From Epiperipatus broadwayi (lineage: Eukaryota > Onychophora > Udeonychophora > Euonychophora > Peripatidae): 64,000 bases of DNA. The DNA lies in contig JAQFVV010000042.1 of NCBI GenBank assembly GCA_028023455.1, positions 8,143,922-8,207,921 of the forward strand, written 5' to 3'. This document shows positions 1 to 12,429 of the stretch, one piece after another. The position numbers and the translations under genes are program-made. A model generated the notes under the pieces. It was given only the letters and a program-made list of their open reading frames with translations, had not been told where the DNA came from and made no database searches. Each line of letters opens with the position of its first letter. The stretch's first letter is position 1.

Positions 1-600
1 AATATTTGTAAGGATGTAAAGGTTAAAGAAAAATATGATTTTATTTCTTTGCCATTTAAATTGTCTTCTTATAAAATTGTGTGTAGAAATAGTAAATTGT
101 TTGGAAATAAGAAAATTGATTGGAAAAGGGGTGTTACATTGAATAATTTATTAAATAATACAAAAGAAGTTTTTGATAGAAAGACTATTCCTGGTGAAGT
201 ATATTTTATTCCTTGTTTATTTGTAAGAAGGTTTACATAGGTCAGAGTAGTTTGAGTTTAAATGAAAGAATAAAGGTTCATAAAAGTAGAGTTAAAAATA
301 GATATCTTAGTTCTGCTTTGTATGTCCATGAAAAAGATACAGGACACACTATTGATTTTGATGAAGCTAAGGTTGTCTTCTTTGAGAGAAATGAAATAAA
401 AAGAAGAATTAAAGAGACTTTATTATTGAAAATTTATTATTCTGAAGCAATTAACTTATTTAAGAGTTCTTTTAACATTAAGGGTGGATGGGAAATGAAT
501 GGATTTGTGGGTAGTTTTTAATATTATATATATTGTGTAGTTTTTGTAGTTCTTTACACTTGAAAAGTCTGCTTGTAGCAGTGAAACCTTAGGTTGTGTT
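1..600 (+). pseudogene. Penelope-like element, 3' end with GIY-YIG endonuclease (broken)
   Basis: The frame is open from the first base, so the element starts outside the window. Frame 1 ends in GEVYFIPC, the first half of a GIY-YIG nuclease core as found in Penelope-like elements. The second half, VYIGQ, follows at once in another frame (about 219-521), so one base has been lost near 210-215. Further on are R in NERIKVHK and E in FFERNEIKRR, at the places of the catalytic Arg and Glu. In this family the domain nicks DNA for target-primed reverse transcription and sits C-terminal to the RT, which lies off the left edge. The coding part stops at 521; the tail carries a hammerhead-like fold (556-599). 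The element is dead because of the frameshift. Family assignment is secure; the right end is uncertain. Confidence 0.85.
556..599 (+). ncRNA. Degenerate hammerhead ribozyme in PLE tail
   Basis: Read 5' to 3': stem I strand ACAC (556-559), core block TTGAAAA (560-566, where CTGANGA is expected), stem II CTGC/GCAG with loop TTGTA, GAAA (583-586), two-pair stem III CC/GG with loop TTA, then TT and the stem I partner GTGT (596-599). The order and the 44-nt length match the better copies at 9951-9994 and 10502-10545. Two core bases look changed by transitions, so cleavage is unlikely. PLE tails are known to carry minimal type I hammerheads. Confidence 0.6.
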
Positions 601-649
601 TTAAATTATTTTTATGCTGGTCTGGTTTAATTTTGGATTTGGGGTAGTT

Positions 650-3600
650 TTGATATATATATATATAATGTAACCAGTTGGGTTACATCACACACACTAA
701 TATAGTGTATGTGAATATAGTATATGTAAAATAAAGGAAAAGTAGAAATAAACACAGAATAAATTTTTGTAAATATTTTTTTTTATATTTCCTAAAATAA
801 AATATAATAAGGGTTAAATAACTCTGGATTTAAAATAATATTTTATTGTTTATAAATTAAACTTTTAAAAGGTCTGAATAAATATAAATATTGTATTATT
901 ATTATTCTGATTGTGAAATGTAAAAACACAATATTGTTTTCAATTTTTTTTAATTAATTAAACAAATTTTTTATCTATTAGAAATCCCCTACGTAAAAAC
1001 ATGTATATGTTTTTAAAGGGATTAGAGAGCTAAAAATAGAACCTTTGTTTTTAATCAAAGTGTTGTTAACACCTCAGATGATTTTATAAAAGACTGATTA
1101 AAAATATATCAGTTAGTCTGGAGAGTGATTTTAAAGAGAACAGTTTGGCTTGCAGTTTTGTAAGAGTTAGCAGAAGAGCTAGCTGTAAAGAGTTGGTATC
1201 TGTAGCAGAAAATGGCCATAGTAAAGCTGGCTGCAAGGATGGCTAGTATAATTATCAAGAGAACTGCCATGAGGATTTAAGAATGCTATTCTGAAACACG
1301 CGAAGTCATGCAACTGTTTTAATCATGCTGATTCTAATACCTTGCCATCACTGAAATAACCTAGCAGTTAACCAGTCAGTTGATTCTTATGGAAGCATAA
1401 CTATAACATGCCATCGAAGCCTGCAGTTAACCTAGGATCCTTAAACCAATAAAGGATGATTGATATCATTTAATATCCTGTTGAATATCCATTTTCCAAC
1501 TTAAAGATGCAACTCAAGCATTCGCTTGCAGATAAAATGATCATGGAATAGAAGCCGACTTCAGCGCGTCCGTCCAGCTCCACTCCTGCCGTCCCAACAG
1601 AATGTAAACCCCGAGATTCAAGCACCAAGGTGATGATGATCAATTTTATGAACTTATAACGCAGTCAAGTCCAGCCCTTGCCGCAGTAGATGAACGTATA
1701 ATCCACTCAAAACCCATACAAGAATGCTCATAGACTTTATCAGGTACACTATTTTTTTTGTGTTTATTTTATTTTAAATTTAATATCCATTTCATAAATA
1801 TATATTTCAGGTACATACGTATATAAACCCATCTGTATTTAACTTGTTAATTTTTCTTTATCTGCGTAATGCATATGTGTGAGTTTATTTATAATCCATA
1901 GATCACTCTCTCACATATAATTATTTGATTTATTTTCTTATTAAGAAAGAAATTTTCCTTTATTTAATTTAATTATTGCTTTATTAAGTATTTCTTTATG
2001 ATTATGATTTTGTTGTATTAATAGGATTTATGTAGTGTAACATTTGTTTTGTATATCTAATCGATCTGGAATGCATTCATATTATAAATGGTGTGGGTAA
2101 TGGGTTAATAAAATATTTATATTATAATTCTAAAGCGACTACTGCCATAATTTTTCTTTATTCTCTTTGTCATTTACTTTCTCTAACCCCATATTAGTTA
2201 ATTACGCGGGTTTTCTGATCCCCATTCTTTAACTGAGAAAGAGTACGCTGAGCTAGCAAATGGGAAATCATCTTACCGGGTTTTGAATCTCTATGTAGCA
2301 TGAGGATGCTTATTTATTATTTTTTTATGAATAATTATTTATTGGCACACATGCCCTAATATCATTTGAACTTGCATATCCTTTCAGGAGGAGAGTTAAA
2401 TTTCCTTCTGGGAGTGGCGTGAGGGGTTGATTTAGAGTCACCCTCCAAAGGTATGTAAGAGTCAACCTCTCCATAAGTATCTTCTGTGTCCGTAACACTG
2501 TTACAGTAGAGTTTTGAATCTCTTCTTACTTCGGCATGTCGCCATATTTTCCCTCATGTTCGGTTTATGCGCATGCTCATATCAATGGAGTAAAAGTTAA
2601 CCGCTATAATATATATATATACAGCTTAATATATATTAATTATAAGGTATTTAGAACACAGACTTTCATATTTTCCTCAGCCATCCACTCTATCTCAAAT
2701 AACTGATACACAATACCACACATCTCTAATATATGCATTTCATTCTGGACCACATCAGTTGGATGTAGCAGATTGAGGGAGACTTGAACATCTGTATTCA
2801 ACGTTTTTTATTTACATCTAAATCCCCAAGTATATAAATTATACTTGCATTCAGTCAAATTTAAATATATGTTACTAAATGGATATTTTGTATTCCAAGC
2901 ATATTGTTATGCAATTATTCACAAAATTCTATCTCTTGGCCAGAATCATCTTTATATAAGATATTATTTATGAGTCTTAATTAATATAATGGATACATAT
3001 TTTTTGCTATTTTTATTTATTAGGTAACCGATCAGGAAACTTAGAAACTTATATTACCTTAAGAAATAATAGTATTCACTATATTACTATCAGTTGATAT
3101 TTTCAAAAGTTCACCGTGTACCATGTTTAGATCTTTATTCTTTAAACTTTGCAGTAACTCTGGGATTTGGCATATGGTTAATATGCAGTATGTTAATTTT
3201 ACTCAAAGATATAATGAATTCAATATAGATATGTACTGATTGCTTTTGCATGCTTTTGCAGTGAAGAATTTCTTTTAGAAATCTTTTGGCACATTACATT
3301 GAATAGACTAGATCAAATGGATTTGTATACATCTTCATAGGGAAAATAGCCTTTGTGTAAAAACTAGATGACCAATTTACTATTTATTCAAAGATATAAT
3401 GTATTCAATATAATCATGTATCAATTGTTTTGCATTAATAAATTTATTTTAGAATTAATTTTACTTACAATTTTTTATTAGTTGGATTATTTGGATTCAT
3501 TTTTTTATATACATACATCATAGTTTATAAAAATATGCATTAACTTTATCATAATATTAAAGAAAATATTGTAATAGCAGATAATACACTATAGCAGTTT

Positions 3601-3676
3601 TAAGAAATTAAATAAAACATAATATACTTATTTTATTAATTTTTTTAATGATAATTAAATGTATCACTACTACTGA
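650..3676. other. Non-coding; less AT-rich repeat-like block at about 1000-1750
   Basis: No coding frame is recognisable. The stretch 1000-1750 is clearly richer in G and C than its surroundings, which suggests an inserted element such as a solo LTR, but no paired termini or primer site were found. A motif around 730-765 (AGAAATAAACACAGAATAAA) recurs with slight change near 14970-14995, so a dispersed repeat is present. Bases 2678-2795 are a diverged relative of the repeat at 57.5-58.9 kb. Confidence 0.35.
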
Positions 3677-3842
<166 letters not shown>

Positions 3843-4011
3843 TAATGCTTATTTAATTTGGTTATGTTAAAAAATTTTTTTAGTTGTAATGCACAATATT
3901 ATATTATAACGATATAAATTAAATGAATCGAATGTGGCATTGAAAGTGTATTCTTACTTGCAAAAAAATTGTAATATAATTTTCTACTTCTTCTTTTTCT
4001 ATGTATTATAA

Positions 4012-5118
4012 CATATCATACCATTTACTTTATCAATACTTTTATTTGTATTATTTGTATTACACTGTTTCAACTATCCTGCAGTCATCATCAGAGCAAC
4101 AATATTCAAATATATAATTATACAATTATTACACTTATCCACATATTAACATACATAATTAATACACAATATAAACAAAAATAATTATACATTTTAATAT
4201 GATCTTTATAAATATTTCCCACTTTATTACCTTTTAAATAATTTTATCAAGATTTTATATTAATTTATTTTATTTTATATCACTTTATTTTATTTTATTT
4301 TTTTAAATATTATTTAATATAATAATTATAACTTTAACATTTATTTTTACTATTTAATGCATATTATTATCATTTTTCTTATATTATAAAATCAACTTCT
4401 AATCTTGTCTTATTTTTATTAAATATTACTATCAATTAACTTTATCCACATTACAAATTATTATTACTTTTTATTACAAAAAAATTACTTACTTCTTGTT
4501 GATTCTCTTACCAAAACCCAACTGACAAAAAAATTCAAAATTTGTATTTGTTTAACACTTCCTCTATTGTCATTTTCTTTAACTTTTTTCTTTTAACCTT
4601 TTCAAATTCTGATTATTATTAACAATTGTTTATAAAATTATTGTTTCTTACCCTGAAATCTCTATTAAGACTTGGTTTTATACTCTTAATTAAGATTGCT
4701 TCTTTACACAAATAATAGTAGGGATAGGAAAATTAAAGAAGCAATCTTAATTAAGAGTATAAAACAAAGTCTTAATAGAGATTTCGGGGTAAGAACAATA
4801 ATTTTATAAACAATTGTTAATAATAATTAGAATTTGAAAATATTAAAAGAAAAAAGTTAAAGAAAATGACAATAGAGGGAGTGTTAAACAAATACAAATT
4901 TTAAATTTTTTGTCAGTTGGGTTTTGGTAAGAGAATCAACAAGAAGTAAGTAATTTTTTGTAATAAAAAAAAAAAATAATTTATAATGTGGGTAAAGTTA
5001 ATTGATAGTAATATTTAATAAAAATAAGACAAGATCAGTCGAAACTGTTATTGTAATAAAAATAATACAAATAAAAGTATTGATAAAGTGTCTAAGAAGG
5101 GGTAAATGGTATGATATA
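4012..5118. mobile_element. Head-to-head pair of Penelope-like 3' ends
   Basis: A long imperfect palindrome. The arms meet around 4705-4733. The outer ends are TATCATACCATTTAC on the left and its complement near 5103-5118. The right arm read on + (4723-4809) gives DRKIKEAILIKSIK then SLNRDFGV, typical of the C-terminus of a PLE GIY-YIG domain. The left arm read on - gives nearly the same peptide. So these are two 5'-truncated PLE copies in opposite orientation. The left arm has about 310 extra bases (about 4080-4395). The minus strand at 4068-4094 keeps CTGATGA, a short stem and GAAA, but no good stem I. Confidence 0.75.
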
Positions 5119-5795
5119 AAAAATTTGTAAGTTGATAACAATGAGCATCATGCAAGTAAGATGGTTTATTTATAATTTATAGATGCACCTCTCTGACCTG
5201 TTACAATGTTATTACTACCTGTAGTAAAGGTGCAAGTATCTGATATGAATATTTAATGTTTTAAATTAAAATCTTAAAATAAGGTTAACATAAAATAAAA
5301 TAAAGGGTTAAATAAAATTTCTGAGTTCAAGGACACTATGGAAATTGATACCAAATGCTAACTTTATTATACATAATATACAATATGAATATGACAGTCA
5401 AAATAATAATAAAAATAATAAGTTAATATAAATATTTCCATTATGTTAAAATATAAACTTATGTAATATTATAAAATAATATTATTTCAAACTCTTTTTA
5501 TTATAGTTTATTATTATACGATAATTGCAATAATTACACATAATTATTTGCCATTTATGATTTAAATTATTTATAATTTAGATATTAGAATTATAAAATG
5601 GAGCAGAAGTATATCTATCAAGTATTAGCCTTGAATTAAAGATTTAATGCTTAGCAAAAGTTAATATTTATAATCATTTTCATTTATTAAATATTTTATG
5701 TATCATATAAATAAGAATAAAGATTTAACTAAAGTAATATGTGTTCTTCTAGATTATAATAGATTCACATATGCATATCAATTTGTTAAATAAAA

Positions 5796-5840
<45 letters not shown>

Positions 5841-8800
5841 GTTATTATATAGAATTCTTTGGGAAATTATATTTGTGTTAATACAATTCACTTATTCTAC
5901 ATTGTTTCCATCCAATTCCTTGGAAAAATATAGTAGCAAATGAGAAATAGTTCTCTCTCCCAATCTTATTATCTTGGCAATCCATTTTTATTTATGAGCT
6001 ATTAAAATATATAATTAATTCACAATTCAGTTATTAAATCATGAAATTTGATGATAGTCTCTCATGTTGTCATGTCTACTTCCTCAGTTATTCAAAAATT
6101 GTACTCTTTTTACACATCAGGCAAATATTTCAAGAAATTTTTATTAATTTTTTTCCAAATTCTATCTAGCATTTTTTTAAAATTAACTTATATAAATAAA
6201 TATATAAAGAATAATATTTTATCATAATAATTATTAACAATCAAGAAACATTTCTATTACTTCTTTATTCCAAACAATAAATAATATTAATTTTTATACA
6301 ATATATTATTTAAATGTTGATATGTGTACTTTTTATTTAATTATTTATTATTATATGTGAACACATATCATATATTGACCATTTTATTTACCCATAGTCA
6401 GAAGCCTTTATTAACTGTATTTTATATATAAATCTCTTAACTGTTTTATTTTTCTGCTAATATTTTGACAGATTTCTTTGTTCTCACTAGATTTAAACTT
6501 TCAACTACCTTTTTGATATTAAACCATTATTATTTATCAGAATATAATAAATTTGATCTCATCAATAAATATTTTTATTTAGAAATTAAATAAATTTTTA
6601 AAAATCACATTTGATTTTAATCAAAACAAAACATTGTCACATCATCAAATTTCAGGTGAAGCTGATTCAATTTGCAAAATGAATGAAATCTTTGTTTGTT
6701 TTATCTGACTGAATTATTTTTACTAACTACTAAATGTATCAATTTATCCTTTAAAAGTTTAAAAAAAATTTGTAACTTTTATGATATTACTAAAGAATAT
6801 ATTCCTTTATATTTAAAAATAAAACATTTATATAAAAAATAAATATATAATAACATTTATTTTTGATTTCATTATTACACAATTATGATACAAATAAAAT
6901 CATAAACTTTTCAAAAAATCAAGTTTTTAGATCATCATAATATTTTCTCAAAGTAATCTCGCAAAGTTTGAGAGCATAAAATATATAATGATTATTCATA
7001 GAGCTTTAGATGCTCTGATGAATTGCATATTCGATTTTCCCATTATCTTTTGAATTTTTTTGCATTTAAAATATTAGAAAGTAAACATATATGAATTTTA
7101 AAACTTTAAAAAAAAAAAAAGCTTCACAAAATTTTTAGCAGTGGGCAAAAAAATGCAAATTTTTACTTTTAGAAATTTCAAATACTGTTCCAACATCTGG
7201 AAAAATGAACTGGTTAAATAATAACCAATAGAGCTTTGTTTTTAAAATAACCCCCTTTTTTAGCTTCATACAGGCCTTTAATTATAATGTATATATATAA
7301 AATAATAACTCAAATTGTAATATTTTTATTATTAGAGTCACAATATGAACTGTGCATTTTTTTTAGCAGATATTACTTATATATTTTATTTTAGTGATTT
7401 CTCTATCTATACCATAAAACAATATCACAGATGATAGTTCTACAATTTTTCAACCATATTGATTTTAAGTATTTTTTAAAATTATTTTTGAGTAATAAAA
7501 ATTTATTTTCAAAATAAATCTATGTAAAAAAAAAGAGATGACCTACAGATTTAAAATAATTACATTAATTATAATTAAATAAAGCCCTTTTGCTATCATA
7601 ATTATTTCATTGAGCTTGTAGTTATTTTTAAGTAGTTAAGAATTTATTAAATGCTTAGTTCATAGTCAATTTATTTAGTCATAAATTATTGTCCAGAAAA
7701 TGTGTATTTGCTTATTTTTAGTTTAGTGAGATGATTACCAATGCAATAATTGCGAAAGAAAACATGATTATATGATGCAGTCATTCATTTTAGTAGGGGA
7801 AGTACCATCCCTTTGAGTATTTACAATGTAACAATATATATATATATATATGTGTTACATATATATATATATAATGTAACAATATATATATATGTGTGTG
7901 TGTGTGTTCTACAAATTATGATTAACCTTATTCTTGCATTTTAAATATTATAATTATAAGCATTAAGAGAAAATCCATGCTATTGAGTCTTTGGATTTAT
8001 AGTTATCTTACTTGGGCTAAGTCCCATATACAACAATCATTTATCAATAAATATTTATATTTTTCTTAATTATTTTTTATTAGGTTAAAACTTATATTTT
8101 GTTTAATGTTAGATATACTATTAAACATTACGATTATATTTATATGTATTTTCTTAAATTTAAAGTTTAAATTGAGAATCAAATGAAATATTTTAATTTC
8201 TAATTCTATAAAGAATGATTGATAATTATTTAAAAATTTATTGAAAACTAATTATTGTGAATAAATACTTCCATAAAAATGTGAATATATGAATTTCGAC
8301 TAAATTAAACTTTTTTTTATGGTTGACATTTTTTCCATACAATTTTTTTTTATGTTTGAATTTATAGAAAGATTACTAAGGAAATGTTCAAAAATTGTAA
8401 ATCTTTATGGCTATCAAATAATACTGTATAAAAATGCTGATTTCATTTTTAAATGTTTTAATTGATTTTAGAAAATCTGTTTGTTTGTTAACTTTTGATC
8501 TTTTTCAAGTTAGAATGAAATTTTAAAATTGAGGTTTAATATATTTAAATTCAATAGAATTGCTTGAAAATTGATATATAACTAAGTTATAACATGTTAA
8601 TCCATTTGAAACACATCTTTTCAGTATGTCAACCAGTTTAATAGATATGGAATAGAGGGTGGGAAAAATAAGAAAAATATTCAATAATTTCACATCTTAC
8701 AGTTAACAATTATTCTTAGAATTTTTATTTGGTTTAAATAATTGTCACAAGAGGGTAGTTTACTTTTTTTTTGTTTTAATTTAATAATATTTTTTAAACT

Positions 8801-8886
8801 ATTTTAAACTCTTAATATATAGGTACTAAATATATATATAAGAAATATACACTTTAACTTATAGCAGAAATATCTATGGATCTATA
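5119..8886. other. AT-rich non-coding DNA
   Basis: I see no gene. It holds an ATT run of about 15 units at 5797-5841 and a TA/TG-rich microsatellite at about 7832-7908 in which short stretches repeat in both orientations. The rest is low-complexity AT-rich sequence with stop codons in all frames. Confidence 0.5.
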
Positions 8887-9950
8887 TGTTGCAATATACA
8901 CATGTTCATCTATAGTTCCTTGTAGTGTATAAATAACTAGATAAAGAAAGCAATTAAAGGTCATATATTTACTAAAATATATTTTCTTGTTATAAATAAA
9001 TCAGATATAAGTGAACCATTTATTAAATGTAAAAGTGAAATATTTCATTTAAGTTATTATAGAATGATAATGCCTTATTAAGATTAGAAAAAATAAAATC
9101 ATATATACACAATCCAGTGTTTAAAAAAGGAAAGAACTATGGTTTATGTTCCCATAGTTTCAAAAATGATTTCAGCAGGAACACAACTTTTATAAATAAA
9201 TTCTGGATGTATAGTAAAGAAAGATGCATTGTGAATATAAAAACAACTTAAGAGAGAGAAACATGAGCTTCTCCTTCATTTGGTATCTTTATGATTAAAA
9301 TGAAATTGATATCAACAAATGCAATCCTGACCACCATGGAACTAAGATCATTGAATTTACTATGAATGCTAATATCAACAGGGAGAATAATTGGATATTA
9401 TCTAATGATTCAAATTGCTTATGGATTCCTATGTTTGTATTTTGCTAGCAAATGGTACCAAAGGAAATATCACAAATAATGGAATCTCAGTTGAAGTCAT
9501 ATATATGCTAAAATATGATAACAGATGCTAATAAAAATGTTCCTTTAAATTATCTCCATTAAATAAATTTCACTTCTTAAAAAAATGGTTAAAAGCATAA
9601 TGATAACTTTTATGATAAAATATTTATTAAAGTTTTTTTATTAATAATTTTAATTAATATAACCTTATTCTTCATTTGATATAATTTAAACAATATGAGA
9701 GATATAACTTTTTTTTAAAAAAGAAAGTAACAATATATATAAAAAAAGCTTTTACTACTTTATGTTTTTATTATGAGAAAGAGTTTATCATTAAAAAATA
9801 AAAATTAGAGTCATATATCACATGACCCCACTTCTTTTTTTAAGCTTGTAAAATATAAATAAAGAGCTTTTCTAATTGCTTAACAAGCTTTGTAATAAAT
9901 GTTTAGCAAGAGAAAGAATTTAAAATATCTTTATCAGAAATCACACCCAA

Positions 9951-9994
9951 ATCCCAGACCAATGGTTTCGTGCTTTGGCACTCCTCAGTGAGAC
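9951..9994 (-). ncRNA. Hammerhead ribozyme, type I minimal (apparently intact)
   Basis: On the minus strand: stem I GTCTCA (9994-9989), core CTGAGGA (9988-9982, fits CTGANGA), stem II GTGC-CAAA-GCAC (9981-9970), GAAA (9969-9966), two-pair stem III CC-ATT-GG, TC at the cleavage position (GUC; 9958-9957), then stem I partner TGGGAT (9956-9951). Stem I pairs over six positions with wobbles. All conserved core bases are present. This matches the tiny-stem-III hammerheads known from PLEs, where self-cleavage is thought to process tandem transcripts. Activity is inferred, not shown. Confidence 0.8.
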
Positions 9995-10501
9995 ACTAAG
10001 GTAGTTTCAGACACTCTATCTAAAAATACTAACCCAAAGCTAGCATTTATCTAAGAGTTAACCATTGACTAGAAAATCTGAAATTTTCAGACACTTAAAT
10101 GTCTTCAAACCCAGCTATATAGCTCAAATAGCTATATGGGACTGAGAGATCTTCAGCCAAACCATATATTAGGAGTCTTAGCAATATAACATCTCTTAAG
10201 ACTTAAAACAAAAACTATAAATAGTCAATAAAAAATAGAGGCTTATATCACATGACCCCACTTTTTTTTTATTAACTATAGTATTTGCTTTAAGTCTTAA
10301 GGGGTGATATATTGCTAAGACTCCTAATACTTGGTTTGGATGAAGATCTCTCAGCCCCATATAGCTATTTCAGTTAGATAACTGGGTTTGAAGACATTTA
10401 AGTGTCTGAAAATTTCAGATTTTCTTCTTAATGGTTAACTCTTAGATAAATGCTGGCCTTGGATTAGTATTTTTAGAGCTAGTGTCTGAAACTATCCTAG
10501 C

Positions 10502-10545
10502 ACCTGACTGAGGAGTGCCAAAGCATGAAACCATTGGTCTGGGGT
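10502..10545 (+). ncRNA. Hammerhead ribozyme, second copy
   Basis: The plus strand has the same order: ACCTGA, core CTGAGGA (10508-10514), stem II GTGC-CAAA-GCAT (one wobble pair), GAAA (10527-10530), CC-ATT-GG, TC, then TGGGGT. All core bases are kept. Stem I has one mismatch, so it may be weaker than the copy at 9951-9994. Confidence 0.72.
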
Positions 10546-10648
10546 TTAGGTATGGTTTGTGATAGAGATATTTTAAATGTTTTTTTTTTGTTAAGCATTT
10601 ATCATAAAACTAGTTGAGCAATTAGCAAAGCTCTTTGTTTATAATTTA

Positions 10649-12394
10649 TCATTAACCTTTTATGACCGTATGCTTTAATAATTTAAAATATATATCATAT
10701 CTACTAATTGCAATCAAAAAGGGGGAGGGTATAAATTATAAAAAAAATTACATATTTTATAGGATTGGTAAATTCAAGTTATGATCTTTATATTTTTGCC
10801 ACCTCAATGAGTTAATGCTTATTTCAATATATTTATATTATTATCAATTTAAGTTCTTTGATTTGCCTATTGCATAAATCATTGTAAAACTAATTTATTG
10901 TACAATTTTATTTTACAATTAAGATAATTAATTGCTCATTCCAAAGTATACTTTATCATCAAGTAAATCATTTATTGAATTTATTTTCTTTGCCAAGCAA
11001 AATATACTCATCTCTGTGAATTCATTAGTATCTTACAAAGTTTATGATTTCACTGTAGATATAAATTTAAATTGTCATAGTGCCATTTGTGAATTAACAT
11101 TTATTTATCTATTTATTTATTATATATACAACATTTATGTAGTATATTTTAGATTGCCTAAATATTTAATGAATAAGTGGAGAAAACCATTTGGTTCATG
11201 ATTTTATTATAGGTAGTTGCCCAAATCTATGAGTCACTTATAGCCAGCTAGCCCTGCTCAGTTGTAATATTTTTTGTTATATTCATGATTACCCCAATGT
11301 GCAAGCTATTCAGTGAACAGCACTTACTTTACATTTTGGCAGTCTTTATTAATTTTCCTTTACATTTTGGCTTGTCAAATAAGGAAATAGTATTTATGTT
11401 ATTTTATTAGCATTGTTCTTATATTGTAGTACAGATATCTTTTACATTTTGGCTGCCCAGCAAGGGCTCAAGGATTTATTCCTGACCCATGAGAGATTTA
11501 ATTGTACAATAATAAGTAGATAGAATTAAAATATTTGATTAATGTTCACAATTAATATCAGCAATTTTTGTGTATATTAATGTTAGATTAAAAAGTCTCA
11601 TGACTACATAGATGATAATTTTTATATTTGTAGTTGTGCTTTGTTAAGGGTTTGAATTTAGAGTGCATTGTCAAATTGTTTTCTGAAAAATAGAGGTATA
11701 AGAATACATGAATTGAGAAATAACAAAGTTATAAAATGTTTTATAAATATACCAAAAAATGACATGGGAAGGCAAAATACTGATGCCTGGACTAATCATA
11801 TAATATTAAAAGAGTTTATGTTGGTGACTTTAAAAACATTATATATATGCTATATGTTATTAAAATGCCAAAGGAATGTGGGCTCATTACTAATAAATAT
11901 GATTGAGTTTTCCTAATGAAGTAATTTTAAAATAAATAATGAAAAATATTTGAAGTTAGTCTATTTTTTTAGTTTTATTTTATTGGAAAATAAATGGCTA
12001 GTGCATGATACAGTCTTTCGAACATACTCATAAAATTTATGCTATGTTGTATGCAATATAAGATTAATTTTAAAAGCATAAATAAATAAATTTTTAACTA
12101 TAATTTGGAATGATAATATTATGGATAGATAAATTAATAACTATTGAAATGTAATATTATTACAGTATTTTATATTAAAAGTGTATATTGTAAGAGTTGA
12201 CATGTGTGTGAGTAAAGATTTAATTAATTTGGAGGGTTGGTGAGTAAAATATAGTAGACAAAAAAAGTTATTTATTTCATTTGGTCTGAGATATTGAACT
12301 GGGGAGGAGAATCATGTTCTTTCCTGTCTAAAATAAACAATACAAATTTGAAATAAATTGTGAAAAATGAGAAAGAATTAGATATGTTAGGACA
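10649..12394. other. AT-rich interior of the LTR remnant; triple TTTACATTTTGGC motif
   Basis: No coding sequence can be supported. The 13-base motif TTTACATTTTGGC occurs three times, near 11331, 11361 and 11441. The last is followed by TGCCCAGCAAGGG and looks like an LTR end plus tRNA primer-binding site. The two earlier ones may be a local duplication or older LTR ends. Confidence 0.4.
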
Positions 12395-12429
12395 ATGAAG
12401 ATAAGTTAATGAAGGATCTATTTCATCAA

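Larger units (their letters stand above)
9845..10648. mobile_element. Inverted pair of Penelope-like tails with hammerhead ribozymes
   Basis: Two long arms, about 9848-10240 and about 10262-10648, are inverted copies of each other: blocks such as ATTAGGAGTCTTAGCAATAT and CTGAAATTTTCAGACACTTA on the left have complements on the right in reverse order. Each arm carries a hammerhead fold near its outer part. A third copy of the family lies at 43863-44362. No protein coding is left in the arms. The family name rests on the ribozyme, on the head-to-head layout shared with the coding pair at 4.0-5.1 kb, and on the flanking direct repeats of the third copy. Confidence 0.65.

Noticed and set aside
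213-521. GIY-YIG frame as a phage or intron homing endonuclease
   Set aside because: The flanking IPC motif, the order of motifs and the eukaryotic context fit a Penelope-like element better.
10932-11201. 89-codon frame that could be a small membrane protein
   Set aside because: No ATG-based conserved pattern; hydrophobicity is expected from AT-rich codons, and it lies inside a decayed LTR element.
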